DNA of 64,000 nucleotides from Sphingosinicella sp. CPCC 101087 (GCF_004151485.1 NZ_SBFF01000004.1:186001-250000); one strand, 5' to 3'; shown: positions 1 to 7,742, counted from the first letter of the stretch. Numbers and translations: made by a program. The notes: generated from the sequence alone by a model not told the origin.

Positions 1-8
1 GAAGCCGC

Positions 9-566
9 TCAGGCGAGACGCCCGTTCAACTCGATCGCGTGCGTCATGTTGAAGAAACTGGGTGAACTGGCGATCACGGCGTCGTGAATCTCTCGATACT
101 GATCGGCCGTGCCGTCGCCCTCGAGATGGACGACGAACTCGATCCGGCGGTAGCCGGGGGGCACGTCGTCAACCAGGCCGAGGAACCCGCGTAGGTCGAG
201 CTCGCCCGCGGTTTCGATCCGAATGTCGTCGAGGGCAACGCCACGGACCGCCGCCTGGGCGACATAGCCGACGGTCATGCAGGCATTGAGCGCCGACAGG
301 AGCAGCTCCTGCGGATTGGGCGCCGAATTGTTGCCGAGCAGCTGGCTCGGCTCGTCGGCGACGATCTTGAACCGGCGGGCAATCTCCTTTCCGCCGATCC
401 GGCAAGACTCGATCCGTGATTCGGAGCGGGTGCGGCCCGTCCACTGCGTCTTCACCCGAAACTCGACAAGCCCCGCCGCCGGATCCCGGCGGATGGCCTC
501 GACCGTCTCCTCGAGCGCCTGGAGATCGATTCCGTTGAGGGTCATTCGCGTGAGAGTTTCAGTCAT
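9..566 (-). CDS. OsmC-like family protein, copy 1
   Basis: 185-residue OsmC/Ohr-fold protein. The family signature is the stretch around residues 85-107 (PNPQELLLSALNACM), which carries the first conserved cysteine, Cys96. At the place where peroxidase members have the second cysteine (SxxCPV type) this protein has SSPS (167-170), so thiol peroxidase activity by the usual two-cysteine route is unlikely. It is about 65% identical, without gaps, to the product at 2836-3393. It lies 75 bp downstream of a 50-residue peptide gene on the same strand, probably one transcript; GGAG lies 10 bp before the ATG. Fold is confident. The role (hydroperoxide or thiol handling, or ligand binding) is inference. 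Confidence 0.88.
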   Translation of the reverse strand: MTETLTRMTLNGIDLQALEETVEAIRRDPAAGLVEFRVKTQWTGRTRSESRIESCRIGGKEIARRFKIVADEPSQLLGNNSAPNPQELLLSALNACMTVGYVAQAAVRGVALDDIRIETAGELDLRGFLGLVDDVPPGYRRIEFVVHLEGDGTADQYREIHDAVIASSPSFFNMTHAIELNGRLA

Positions 567-641
567 CAGAAGGATCTCCGTCGGGAGGCTCGCGAGAAAG
601 GCAGCCGGTCCAGCCTCGTGTCCGCCCTTCTTTTCTCGCGT

Positions 642-794
642 TCAGATGGCGCGCGGGCCGGCGGCCTCGGCAGGCGCAGCGGCCAGCGACGCAAGGGCAC
701 CGCTGAGCGAGGCGGATCCCACTCCGAGCAGGGCGGCGGTCGCAAGCAAGGCTCGCAGCCTCCTGCGCCTGAGATCGAGTATCTGGCCAGTCAT
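642..794 (-). CDS. Small basic-hydrophobic peptide, copy 1 (50 aa)
   Basis: 50-residue peptide with an arginine-rich N-terminus (residues 9-14), a hydrophobic alanine/leucine stretch (15-40) and a short polar tail, resembling an uncleaved signal sequence or a small inner-membrane peptide. The start at 794 is favoured over the 893 start because GGAG sits about 8 bp before it. It shares a spaced core with the peptide at 4350-4496: RLRxLL, then LGxxSA, then SGALxxLA. Both peptides precede an OsmC-like gene on the same strand, which argues that they are real genes. No known family recognised. The alternative is a Tat/Sec signal remnant. Confidence 0.62.
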   Translation of the reverse strand: MTGQILDLRRRRLRALLATAALLGVGSASLSGALASLAAAPAEAAGPRAI

Positions 795-877
795 TCGTCT
801 TCTCCCATGCGCAGGCAGCGGCGCCGCGTCGGTGCCCGATCTCGCGCGCAGGCATGTGAGCGGGCGTGGGAATGAGC

Positions 878-887
878 GTGTTAATTG
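878..887. promoter_or_regulatory. Conserved upstream element GTGTTAATTG
   Basis: GTGTTAATTG lies 83 bp upstream of the copy-1 peptide start. An almost identical 10-mer (GTGTCAATTG, 4587-4596) lies 90 bp upstream of the copy-2 peptide start in the same orientation relative to that gene. Read on the minus strand it is CAATTRACAC, which resembles a -35 box (TTRACA). A second TAATT occurs at 908-912. It also lies in the 149-bp gap to the divergent SARP-hydrolase gene, so it may be a shared operator or a promoter core. Seen directly; function inferred. Confidence 0.4.
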
Positions 888-943
888 CCGCACGAGCGGG
901 GATCGGCTAATTTCAACGGCTCGACGCTCCGTCCGGCCGCCGG

Positions 944-2530
944 ATGCGAGAGGCGATGGAGGGCGAGACGCAAGGGTCCGGCCTGGAGCTGCGCCTGCTG
1001 GGCGAGCCGTCCCTGATCAGGGGCGGACAGGCGTGTCCGCTTCCCCCCTCGCGCAAGACGCGCGCGTTGCTCGCCTTCCTTGCAACCACCGGCAAGCCGC
1101 ATCGGCGCGACCGGCTCTGCAGCCTGCTATGGGACCTGCCAGACGACCCCAGAGGCGCGTTGCGCTGGAGCCTGAGCAAGCTGCGGTCCCTGGTCGACGA
1201 GCCGGACCGGCCGCGGCTGATCACCGACGGCGAGCATGTCTCGCTCGACCTGGCCGACGTCGCCGTCGACCTCCACGCATTGCGCGCCTGCGCCTCCGGC
1301 GCCGAACCGCCCGAACAAGGCTTCGATCCGCATTGGCTCAGCCCCTTCTGCGACGGGCTCGACCTGCGGCGCTGCGAGGAGTTCCAGGCCTGGTTCGCCA
1401 CGGAGCGCGAGAATGTCCGTCAGCTTCAGATCGCCTTGCTGCGGCGGGTCGCCGAAAAGGCGCCGCCGACAGACCGTGTAGCGCCGTTGCGCGGCCTCGT
1501 CGCGCTCGATCCGCTAAACGAGGCCGTGCGGCTGCGGCTCGTCGAGGCCCTGATGAGGGCCGGGAGGTGCGGCGAGGCCGAGGAGCAGCGCAAGCTGGCG
1601 CTCGCGACGCTGGAGGAGGCCGGAATCGGTGCGCCGGCGGCGCTGCGACGACCGGTCGGAGAGCGGAATGTCGAGCCCGGCTCCGCTACCGTGCAGCACA
1701 CCTTGTTCTGCACGGCGCGCGACGGCACCGGCATCGCTTACGCCTGCGCCGGGGAGGGCCCGGCGATCGTCAAGACCGCCAACTGGCTCAACCATATCGA
1801 ATATGAATGGGAGAGCCCCATCTGGCGGCATTGGCTGCGCGAGCTCACCCGCGAACACAAGCTTCTGCGCTATGACGAGCGCGGCAACGGCCTTTCCGAC
1901 TGGAAGGTCGCCGACCTGTCGTTCGAGGCGTTCGTCAACGACCTGGAGAGCGTCGTCGACGCGGCTGGGCTTGACCGGTTCGACCTGCTCGGCATCTCGC
2001 AAGGTTGCGCCGTCTCGATCGCTTACGCGGTGCGTCATCCCCATCGGGTAAAGCGCATGGTGCTGGTCGGCGGCTATGCCGCCGGATGGGCCGTGCGCGG
2101 CGATCCGGACGAGGTCGCCCGACGCGAAGCGATGATCACGCTCACGAAAGTTGGCTGGGGACAGGATAATCCCGCCTTCCGCCAGATCTTCACCACGCTC
2201 TATTTCCCCGGCGCCTCGCACGAGCAGGCCGACTGGTTCAACGAACTGCAGCGGGTCTCCGCCTCGCCGGAAGGCGCTCAGAGGCTGCAGCGGGCGTTGA
2301 GCGAAATCGACGTCCGGCCGCTGCTCGACCGGGTCGGGGTGCCGACCTTGATCATGCACAGTCGCGGGGATTCGGTGGTGCCCTTCTCCGCCGGGCGCGG
2401 GCTCGCGTCGCGAATTCCGGGTGCCCGGTTCGTCGCGCTCGACAGCGACAATCATCTGGTGCTCGACAGCGAGCCGGCCTGGCGGGTGCTGGTCGACAAC
2501 CTGCGCGACTTCCTGCGCGACCCGGACTAG
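944..2530 (+). CDS. SARP/BTAD transcriptional activator fused to alpha/beta hydrolase
   Basis: 528-residue fusion. Residues 14-105 form an OmpR/SARP-type winged helix (SRKTRALLAFLA, then RRDRLCSLLW, then RGALRWSLSKLR). Residues 110-235 form a bacterial transcriptional activator (BTAD) helical repeat. Residues 250-528 form an alpha/beta hydrolase with nucleophile elbow G350-I-S352-Q-G354, acid Asp476 (SRGD) and His504 (SDNH), so the triad looks complete. It is probably a one-component regulator whose hydrolase part binds or cleaves a small ester or lactone-like signal; that part is inference. It lies between the two OsmC/peptide cassettes and is divergent from copy 1. Starts at 944 and 956 are both possible; the Shine-Dalgarno is weak. 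Confidence 0.85.
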   Translation: MREAMEGETQGSGLELRLLGEPSLIRGGQACPLPPSRKTRALLAFLATTGKPHRRDRLCSLLWDLPDDPRGALRWSLSKLRSLVDEPDRPRLITDGEHVSLDLADVAVDLHALRACASGAEPPEQGFDPHWLSPFCDGLDLRRCEEFQAWFATERENVRQLQIALLRRVAEKAPPTDRVAPLRGLVALDPLNEAVRLRLVEALMRAGRCGEAEEQRKLALATLEEAGIGAPAALRRPVGERNVEPGSATVQHTLFCTARDGTGIAYACAGEGPAIVKTANWLNHIEYEWESPIWRHWLRELTREHKLLRYDERGNGLSDWKVADLSFEAFVNDLESVVDAAGLDRFDLLGISQGCAVSIAYAVRHPHRVKRMVLVGGYAAGWAVRGDPDEVARREAMITLTKVGWGQDNPAFRQIFTTLYFPGASHEQADWFNELQRVSASPEGAQRLQRALSEIDVRPLLDRVGVPTLIMHSRGDSVVPFSAGRGLASRIPGARFVALDSDNHLVLDSEPAWRVLVDNLRDFLRDPD

Positions 2531-2705
2531 ATCCCGGCCTTCGATTCCGAACCGCCGCTCGGCAGCCCGCTTCGCCCGAGATTCTTCCAGCATGGGCATC
2601 GTGAAGCTCATCCTGAGCAAAGGCGGTGCCTGTCGGAGGCCTTCGCGGCCGGACGGAAATGTCCAGGGCCTCGATCAATTCGCAGAATGCCCGCGCAAGA
2701 CGGTT

Positions 2706-2736
2706 GCGGCCCCGGCGAACATGTCGCCGGGGCCGC
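2706..2736. terminator. Strong hairpin between convergent genes; rest of 2531-2835 empty
   Basis: Perfect 13-bp GC-rich inverted repeat (2706-2718 and 2724-2736) with a 5-nt loop, in the 305-bp gap between the convergent SARP-hydrolase gene and OsmC copy 2. There is no T-run on either strand, so it is either a Rho-assisted or bidirectional terminator or a transcript-stabilising hairpin. I see no supported gene in the rest of 2531-2835. Confidence 0.5.
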
Positions 2737-2835
2737 GTTCTCCCCCGGATGGGCAGGAGGGAGACGCTCGCCGTCGCGCCGCCGCGGCTCAATACTCCGA
2801 GACCGCGAGGGAGACCGATCGGCGCGAAAAGACCT

Positions 2836-3393
2836 TCATGCCAAGCGCCCGCACATCTGCACGGGCTGGGCGAGATTGAAGTAATTGGGAGAGCTGGCCA
2901 TCACCGCCTGGTGAATCTCCTGATACTGCTCGGGCGTGCCATTGCCCCGGATATGGACCGTATAATTGATCCGCCGGTAGCCTGGCGGGATGTCCTCATC
3001 GAGGCCGAGGAAGCCAGCCAGGTCGAGTTCGCCTTCGGTCTCGATGCGGCATTCCTCCAGCTTCACGCCGCGCACGGCGGCCTGGGCAACATAACCGACC
3101 ATCATGCAGGCGTTCAGCGCCGACAGCAGCAGCTCCTGCGGATTGGGCGCGGTGTCGGTGCCGAGCAGTTCGCACGGCTCGTCGGCGACGATGGTAAAGC
3201 TGCGCGGGATCGGATCCCCGGCGCAGGTGAAGGATTCAACGGTGGACTCGGAGCGGGTCTGCCCCTTCCATTCCGTCTTCACCCGGAAGGCGGCGGCCCC
3301 GCAGGCGGGGTTGCCACGGACGGTCTCGATCATCTCGCCAAGTGCGTCGAGATCGATGCCGTTGAGGGTGTTGCGGGTGAGAATGTCGGTCAT
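2836..3393 (-). CDS. OsmC-like family protein, copy 2
   Basis: 185 residues, the same length as copy 1 at 9-566 and about 65% identical to it with no gaps. It keeps the central signature and Cys96 (LNACMMVGYVAQ), and again has SSPN instead of the second catalytic cysteine. Start chosen at 3393 because it matches copy 1 and lies 23 bp after the diiron gene; a longer in-frame reading to 3945 only runs antisense through that gene's frame. It is the third gene of a peptide-diiron-OsmC operon. The fold is confident; the biochemical role is unknown. Confidence 0.88.
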   Translation of the reverse strand: MTDILTRNTLNGIDLDALGEMIETVRGNPACGAAAFRVKTEWKGQTRSESTVESFTCAGDPIPRSFTIVADEPCELLGTDTAPNPQELLLSALNACMMVGYVAQAAVRGVKLEECRIETEGELDLAGFLGLDEDIPPGYRRINYTVHIRGNGTPEQYQEIHQAVMASSPNYFNLAQPVQMCGRLA

Positions 3394-3416
3394 GGTCGGG
3401 GTCTCCGTGCTGGAGG

Positions 3417-4340
3417 TCACGAGAAGGCCGGGGCAATTTCGGCGATACGATCGCGAGCGCTGGGTGAGATTGCGGCAAGGGTGCCGGTGAATCGCGGATG
3501 GATCATGCCCGAGCCCAGATAGGTCCAGCGCAGCGCCTGGTGCTGCTGGGCCTCGAGCTCTGCCCGCACCGGCTCCGCGAGCCGGCGCCCGGCTGCCCGC
3601 TCGAAGGCGTCGAGATTGAATCTCGCCTGGGCCCTCAGGCCCTTGTCGAGAAAGGTACCGATTTCGAGATACTCGCCGATCGCCGAATCGATGCGTTCCG
3701 GGTCGCGGCCGTCCGCCAGGGCCTCGACCATCAACGTGTCGAGCTTGGCGTGCTGCGCTTCCTCCATCCAGTGATGCTTCAGGAGGCTCTTGAAGAGCGG
3801 ATCGAGGGCCGCATCGTTCCGGACGGATCCGAGATAATGGCTCTGCGTCATCCACTCGACGTGGAGGATCAAGAGTGCGACCGCGAGAGGATCGTGGCGC
3901 AGCACCTCGGCGCCGATCGTCTCCGCCGGCCCGATCGTCTCGCACGGGGTGCCGAAGCTCTCGGTGAACAGCGCATGGAAGCGCCGGAACAGATGGATAT
4001 GCTTGGCTTCCTCGCCGGCGAACTGCAGCAAGGCGCGGACCCGGACGTCATCCCCGTTCAGTTGCGGGCGGGCATGGTCCAGCACGAAGGGGAGGATGAA
4101 CTCCTCGACCAGCCCGAACAGAACGAGATATTCGTGGCCGCGTATCTGGTTGAGCAGACGGCGCTCATCCGGAGAGAGGTACGGCACGCATTCGGTGCGG
4201 GCGAGAGTCTCGGGCATGAAGCAGCGGCCGAAATCGAGGACGGCCCCCTGGGGGAGCACGTCCTCGATCTGCCAGGCCGCACGGACCGACGAGGCCAGAA
4301 CGTCCCGAAAGTTGAAGTCGTGATGCACGGCATTCTCCAC
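3417..4340 (-). CDS. AurF-like ferritin-fold diiron oxygenase
   Basis: 307-residue helical protein. The residue pattern matches the seven ligands of AurF-type diiron N-oxygenases: Glu79/80, E111-x2-H114 (EEAKH), Glu162, and H190-x3-E194-x2-H197 (HWMEEAQH). AurF enzymes oxidise aryl amines, but the wider family is diverse, so the substrate here is unknown. The start is GTG at 4340, 9 bp after the stop of the upstream 48-residue peptide gene, with no clear Shine-Dalgarno, which suggests translational coupling. The OsmC copy 2 gene follows after 23 bp. Assignment to a diiron ferritin-like fold is strong; AurF membership is by motif only. Confidence 0.72.
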   Translation of the reverse strand: MENAVHHDFNFRDVLASSVRAAWQIEDVLPQGAVLDFGRCFMPETLARTECVPYLSPDERRLLNQIRGHEYLVLFGLVEEFILPFVLDHARPQLNGDDVRVRALLQFAGEEAKHIHLFRRFHALFTESFGTPCETIGPAETIGAEVLRHDPLAVALLILHVEWMTQSHYLGSVRNDAALDPLFKSLLKHHWMEEAQHAKLDTLMVEALADGRDPERIDSAIGEYLEIGTFLDKGLRAQARFNLDAFERAAGRRLAEPVRAELEAQQHQALRWTYLGSGMIHPRFTGTLAAISPSARDRIAEIAPAFS

Positions 4341-4349
4341 GCGTCGAGT

Positions 4350-4496
4350 TCAGGCGACTTCGGGTTGGCCGGCGATCGTCTGCTGGATGGCCAGGGCTCC
4401 GAGCGCGCCGCTCATGGTCGCGGAGCTCGCTCCAAGCGCCGCCGCGGCGATCAGCAGAAAACGCAGCCGGTTCTTCTTCTTGTTGCTCGTACTCAT
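4350..4496 (-). CDS. Small basic-hydrophobic peptide, copy 2 (48 aa)
   Basis: 48-residue peptide, paralogous to the product at 642-794: a lysine/arginine-rich head (residues 6-12), a hydrophobic segment (13-36) and a short polar tail. It shares the spaced core RLRxLL, LGxxSA, SGALxxLA. An AGGAG lies 7 bp before the ATG at 4496; another in-frame ATG at 4502 is too close to it. It is the first gene of the peptide-diiron-OsmC operon, ending 9 bp before the diiron GTG. Recurrence in both cassettes supports a real gene, perhaps a membrane-tethered peptide; no family recognised. Confidence 0.62.
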   Translation of the reverse strand: MSTSNKKKNRLRFLLIAAAALGASSATMSGALGALAIQQTIAGQPEVA

Positions 4497-4586
4497 CTTC
4501 ATTCTCCTCGTGACTCGAAAGGCGCGCCACGAGGGCCGTTCTGGACGAAGCCGGTTTCAGCCTGATGCCGTCGGGGAAGCAAATGT

Positions 4587-4612
4587 GTGTCAATTGTTAC
4601 GGCGAACCGTAA
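4587..4612. promoter_or_regulatory. Conserved 10-mer plus palindrome in divergent promoter region
   Basis: GTGTCAATTG (4587-4596) repeats, with one change, the element at 878-887 upstream of the other peptide gene. It is immediately followed by a perfect inverted repeat TTACGG-CGAA-CCGTAA (4597-4612). The site lies between the copy-2 peptide operon (minus) and the hybrid kinase gene (plus). The palindrome is a plausible operator and the 10-mer a plausible -35 region for the minus operon. Which regulator binds is unknown. Confidence 0.45.
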
Positions 4613-4700
4613 TGGGTTGAAGCGCGGCGGCTTTTCGCGCAGCCGCCGATGCTGCTATAGCGATTCGGGGGAGTCGCAGGCGTCCTGCGGGGAAGGGGCG

Positions 4701-6998
4701 ATGCTCAGAACAGCCGATCTCGAGCCGATCAAGGCAGCCGTCGTCAGCTCGTCGCTCGACGCGATCGTCGTCATCGACGACTCAGGCGCCGTGCTCGCCT
4801 GGAATCCGGCGGCCGAGACGCTGTTCGGCTATTCCCAGGAAGAGGCCGTTGGCCGGCCCGTCGCCGAGCTCATCGTCCCCGAGAATCTGCGCGGCGCCCA
4901 TAAGCAAGGATTCGAGGCTTATCTCGCCGGCCGCCCGGCCCGGGTGCTCGGCAAGAGGGTCGAGACGCAGGCCTCGTGCAAGGACGGCAGAATCATTCCC
5001 GTCGAGATCACCATATTGGAGATCGGCATCGACGATCGACGCATGTTCACGGCCAATATCCGCGACCGGTCCGACGATGCCGCCCGCGACGAGGAGCTCG
5101 AGGATACGCGCCGGCAGCTTCACCTCGCCGTTCAGGGCGCCGATCTGGGCGTGTGGACGTTCAACCCGACCAATGGTGCCTTGTGGTATTCGGAACGTTC
5201 CCGACAGTTGATCGGCCTCGGCCCGGACGACGTGCTCGACGTCCCGACCCTGCGGGCGAGAGTTCATCCCGACGACTGGGAGCGGCTGTCCGAGCCTTAC
5301 TATCAGGGCTTCCCGCACGAGACGCTCGCCATCGAGTATCGCGTCATCCGGCCGGACGGGGAGCTGCGCTGGATCTACGCGCTCGGCGCTGCGGAGCGGG
5401 ACGCGGCCGGGATAGCGCGCGAGGTCCATGGCATCCACCTGGACATTACGGAACGCAAGCGCGCCGAGGAGGAGCTTGAGAGTATCCGCCGTCATCTCGA
5501 GCTGGCGGTGGAAGGCGCGCAGCTCGGGGTCTGGTCGTACAATCCGGTCACCCGCTCCGCCTGGTTCTCGGATCGGTCCCGCGACCTGCTCGGGCTCAAG
5601 GACAATTTCCTCCCCGACGCGACGTCGGTGCGCGAGTGCATCCACCCCGACGACTGGGAGCGGCTGGTCGGCCCCCAATTCCGGCATTTTCCCGACCAGC
5701 CAGTCGGGATCGAATATCGCACCTTGCGGCCGGACGGCGAGGAGCGCTGGGTCTATTCACTTGGCGCGGCCGCGCTGGACGAGGCCGGAACCATGCAGTC
5801 GGTGCACGGCATTCACTTCGACATCACCGATCGCAAGCGCGCCGAGGAAGAGCTCGCCCGTTCGCGCGACGCCCTGGTCCAGTCCGAGAAACTGGCTGCG
5901 CTCGGCGCGCTGCTCGCCGGGGTCAGCCACGAGCTCAACAATCCGCTCGCCGCGATCGTGGGCCAGGCCGAGATGCTTGCCGAGGATGCCCAGGGCACGC
6001 CGATGGAGCAGCGCGCCAACCGGATCAGCGCCGCTGCCGAGCGCTGCGCACGGATCGTCCAGACCTTCCTTGCCATGGCGCGGCAGCGGGAGCGTCAGCT
6101 CGGCCAAGTCAACCTCAACGACATCATCGCTTCCGCGCTCGAGCTGACCGACTATAGCCTGCGCACCTCGGGAATCGCCGTCCGGGTCAATTTCGGCAGC
6201 GGCCTGCCCCCGGTCGAGGGCGACCGCGACCAGCTGCATCAGGTGCTCGTCAATCTCATCGTCAACGCCCAGCAGGCGATGGAGAAAGGCGAAGCCTTCG
6301 AGAAGGTGCTGACCATCCGCACCTCGGTGAACCAGGCGGGGCGAGTCCTGGTCGACGTCACCGACACCGGACCGGGCGTTCCGGAAGCGATGCGCCGACG
6401 CATCTTCGAGCCCTTCTTCACCACCAAGCGCCAAGGTCAGGGCGGCGGAGGAACGGGGATCGGGCTTTCCTTCTCGCAGGGCATCGTCGAGGCGCATGGC
6501 GGCACGATCAGCGTGCAGCCCAGCCGGCGCGGAGCCCATTTCCGGATCGAGCTTCCGGCCGCCGCCGGCCAGCCGGTCACCGTCGTGCCGCAGATGGAGG
6601 TGGTCATAGCCGAAGCGGCGCCGAGCTTGCGCCGATGCCTGATCGTGGAGGACGAGCCGGACGTCGCCGACACGCTACGCGAGCTGATCGCGCGCGAAGG
6701 GTTCGAGGTCACGGTCGCGGCGAACGGGAGCGAAGCCCTTCACGCCATCGACCGCAACGCCTTCGACGTGCTGCTGTCGGATCTGAGGATGCCGCAGCTC
6801 AGCGGCGCCGAGCTCCACGAGCGCCTGTCGGAGACCCACCCGGAGCTGGTACAGCGGATGGCCTTCGTCACCGGCGACACGATGGGCGACCGGATGGGCG
6901 AGTTCGCGCGCAGCTGCAGCCGTCCGGTGCTGGAGAAGCCTTTCACCCGCGCCGGGGTACGCGCGCTCCTCGCCGCCCTGATCAATCCCGGAGCTTGA
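4701..6998 (+). CDS. Hybrid sensor histidine kinase with three PAS domains
   Basis: 765 residues. PAS 1 at about 10-125, then two similar PAS domains (about 140-255 and 265-380) each ending in a PAC-like tail (DITERKRAEEE, DITDRKRAEEE). HisKA has the phospho-His410 in GVSHELNNPL; the ATPase domain has an N-box (VNAQQAM), DTGPGVP and GGGGTGIGLS; a C-terminal receiver (645-765) has Asp694 and Lys746. There is no membrane segment, so it is a cytoplasmic sensor. Start 4701 chosen for the purine-rich GGAAGGGG ahead of it; the upstream GTG at 4587 lies in the promoter. The response regulator starts one base after its stop. Confidence 0.92.
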   Translation: MLRTADLEPIKAAVVSSSLDAIVVIDDSGAVLAWNPAAETLFGYSQEEAVGRPVAELIVPENLRGAHKQGFEAYLAGRPARVLGKRVETQASCKDGRIIPVEITILEIGIDDRRMFTANIRDRSDDAARDEELEDTRRQLHLAVQGADLGVWTFNPTNGALWYSERSRQLIGLGPDDVLDVPTLRARVHPDDWERLSEPYYQGFPHETLAIEYRVIRPDGELRWIYALGAAERDAAGIAREVHGIHLDITERKRAEEELESIRRHLELAVEGAQLGVWSYNPVTRSAWFSDRSRDLLGLKDNFLPDATSVRECIHPDDWERLVGPQFRHFPDQPVGIEYRTLRPDGEERWVYSLGAAALDEAGTMQSVHGIHFDITDRKRAEEELARSRDALVQSEKLAALGALLAGVSHELNNPLAAIVGQAEMLAEDAQGTPMEQRANRISAAAERCARIVQTFLAMARQRERQLGQVNLNDIIASALELTDYSLRTSGIAVRVNFGSGLPPVEGDRDQLHQVLVNLIVNAQQAMEKGEAFEKVLTIRTSVNQAGRVLVDVTDTGPGVPEAMRRRIFEPFFTTKRQGQGGGGTGIGLSFSQGIVEAHGGTISVQPSRRGAHFRIELPAAAGQPVTVVPQMEVVIAEAAPSLRRCLIVEDEPDVADTLRELIAREGFEVTVAANGSEALHAIDRNAFDVLLSDLRMPQLSGAELHERLSETHPELVQRMAFVTGDTMGDRMGEFARSCSRPVLEKPFTRAGVRALLAALINPGA

Positions 6999-6999
6999 G

Positions 7000-7719
7000 A
7001 TGAGCGAAGCGGCGCACATTGTGGTGGTCGACGACGATGCCGACGTCCGCGAGACGGTCGCGGAGTATCTGCGGCGCAACGGCTTCGCAGTGAGCGAGGC
7101 CGACGGCGGCGACGCTCTGCGAGGGGTGATGAGCACCCGCCCGATCGACCTCGCGTTACTCGACATCAACATGCCCGGCGACGACGGCCTGACCCTGGCG
7201 CGCGAAATAAGGGCGTCCGGGCCGGCCGGAATCATCATGCTGACCGCGAACAATGACGATCTCGACAAGATCGTCGGGCTGGAAGTCGGCGCCGACGATT
7301 ATGTCACCAAGCCCTATAATCCGCGTGAGCTGCTGGCCCGGGTCAAGGCGGTACTGCGCCGGGCGAAGGGGGCCGGCGGCGGCAGCGCCGCGACCTTGGG
7401 CCGCGAGGTGCAGATGGGCCGGTGCCGACTGAACCTGGACACGCGCAAGTTGTTCGAGCCCGACGGCAGCGAGGTGGCGCTGACCGCGATGGAATATGAC
7501 CTGCTGCGCACCTTCGCGGAGAATCCGCGTCGGGTCCTGAGCCGCGATCAGCTGCTCGACCTTGCCCACAGCAAGGAGATGGAACCGTTCGACCGCTCCA
7601 TCGACACGCGAATCGCCCGGATCCGCCGCAAGATCGAAGCCGACCCGTCCAAGCCGGACTGCCTGCGAACGGTGCGCGGCGCCGGCTATGTCTACAATCC
7701 GGATTGTCGGACGGCTTGA
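7000..7719 (+). CDS. OmpR/PhoB-family response regulator
   Basis: 239 residues. The receiver (1-120) has the acidic cluster VVVDDDAD, phospho-Asp55 (LALLDINMPG) and Lys in VTKPYNP. The winged-helix DNA-binding domain (about 135-235) includes LTAMEYDLL and the C-terminal VRGAGYVY hairpin. It begins one base after the hybrid kinase stop (TGAGATG), so the two are translationally coupled and probably a cognate pair, with the kinase's own receiver acting as an extra relay or as feedback. Targets are not visible; the adjacent peptide-diiron-OsmC operon is a natural candidate. Confidence 0.94.
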   Translation: MSEAAHIVVVDDDADVRETVAEYLRRNGFAVSEADGGDALRGVMSTRPIDLALLDINMPGDDGLTLAREIRASGPAGIIMLTANNDDLDKIVGLEVGADDYVTKPYNPRELLARVKAVLRRAKGAGGGSAATLGREVQMGRCRLNLDTRKLFEPDGSEVALTAMEYDLLRTFAENPRRVLSRDQLLDLAHSKEMEPFDRSIDTRIARIRRKIEADPSKPDCLRTVRGAGYVYNPDCRTA

Positions 7720-7742
7720 TATCCAACGACCCACATTCTCAC

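Noticed and set aside
277-1806. 509-codon plus-strand frame over OsmC copy 1 and the SARP gene
   Set aside because: Arginine-rich shadow frame of two supported genes; no family motif.
2836-3945. Long reading of OsmC copy 2 as a 369-residue fusion
   Set aside because: The extra N-terminus is only the shadow of the diiron gene; copy 1 is 185 residues and the 3393 start matches it.
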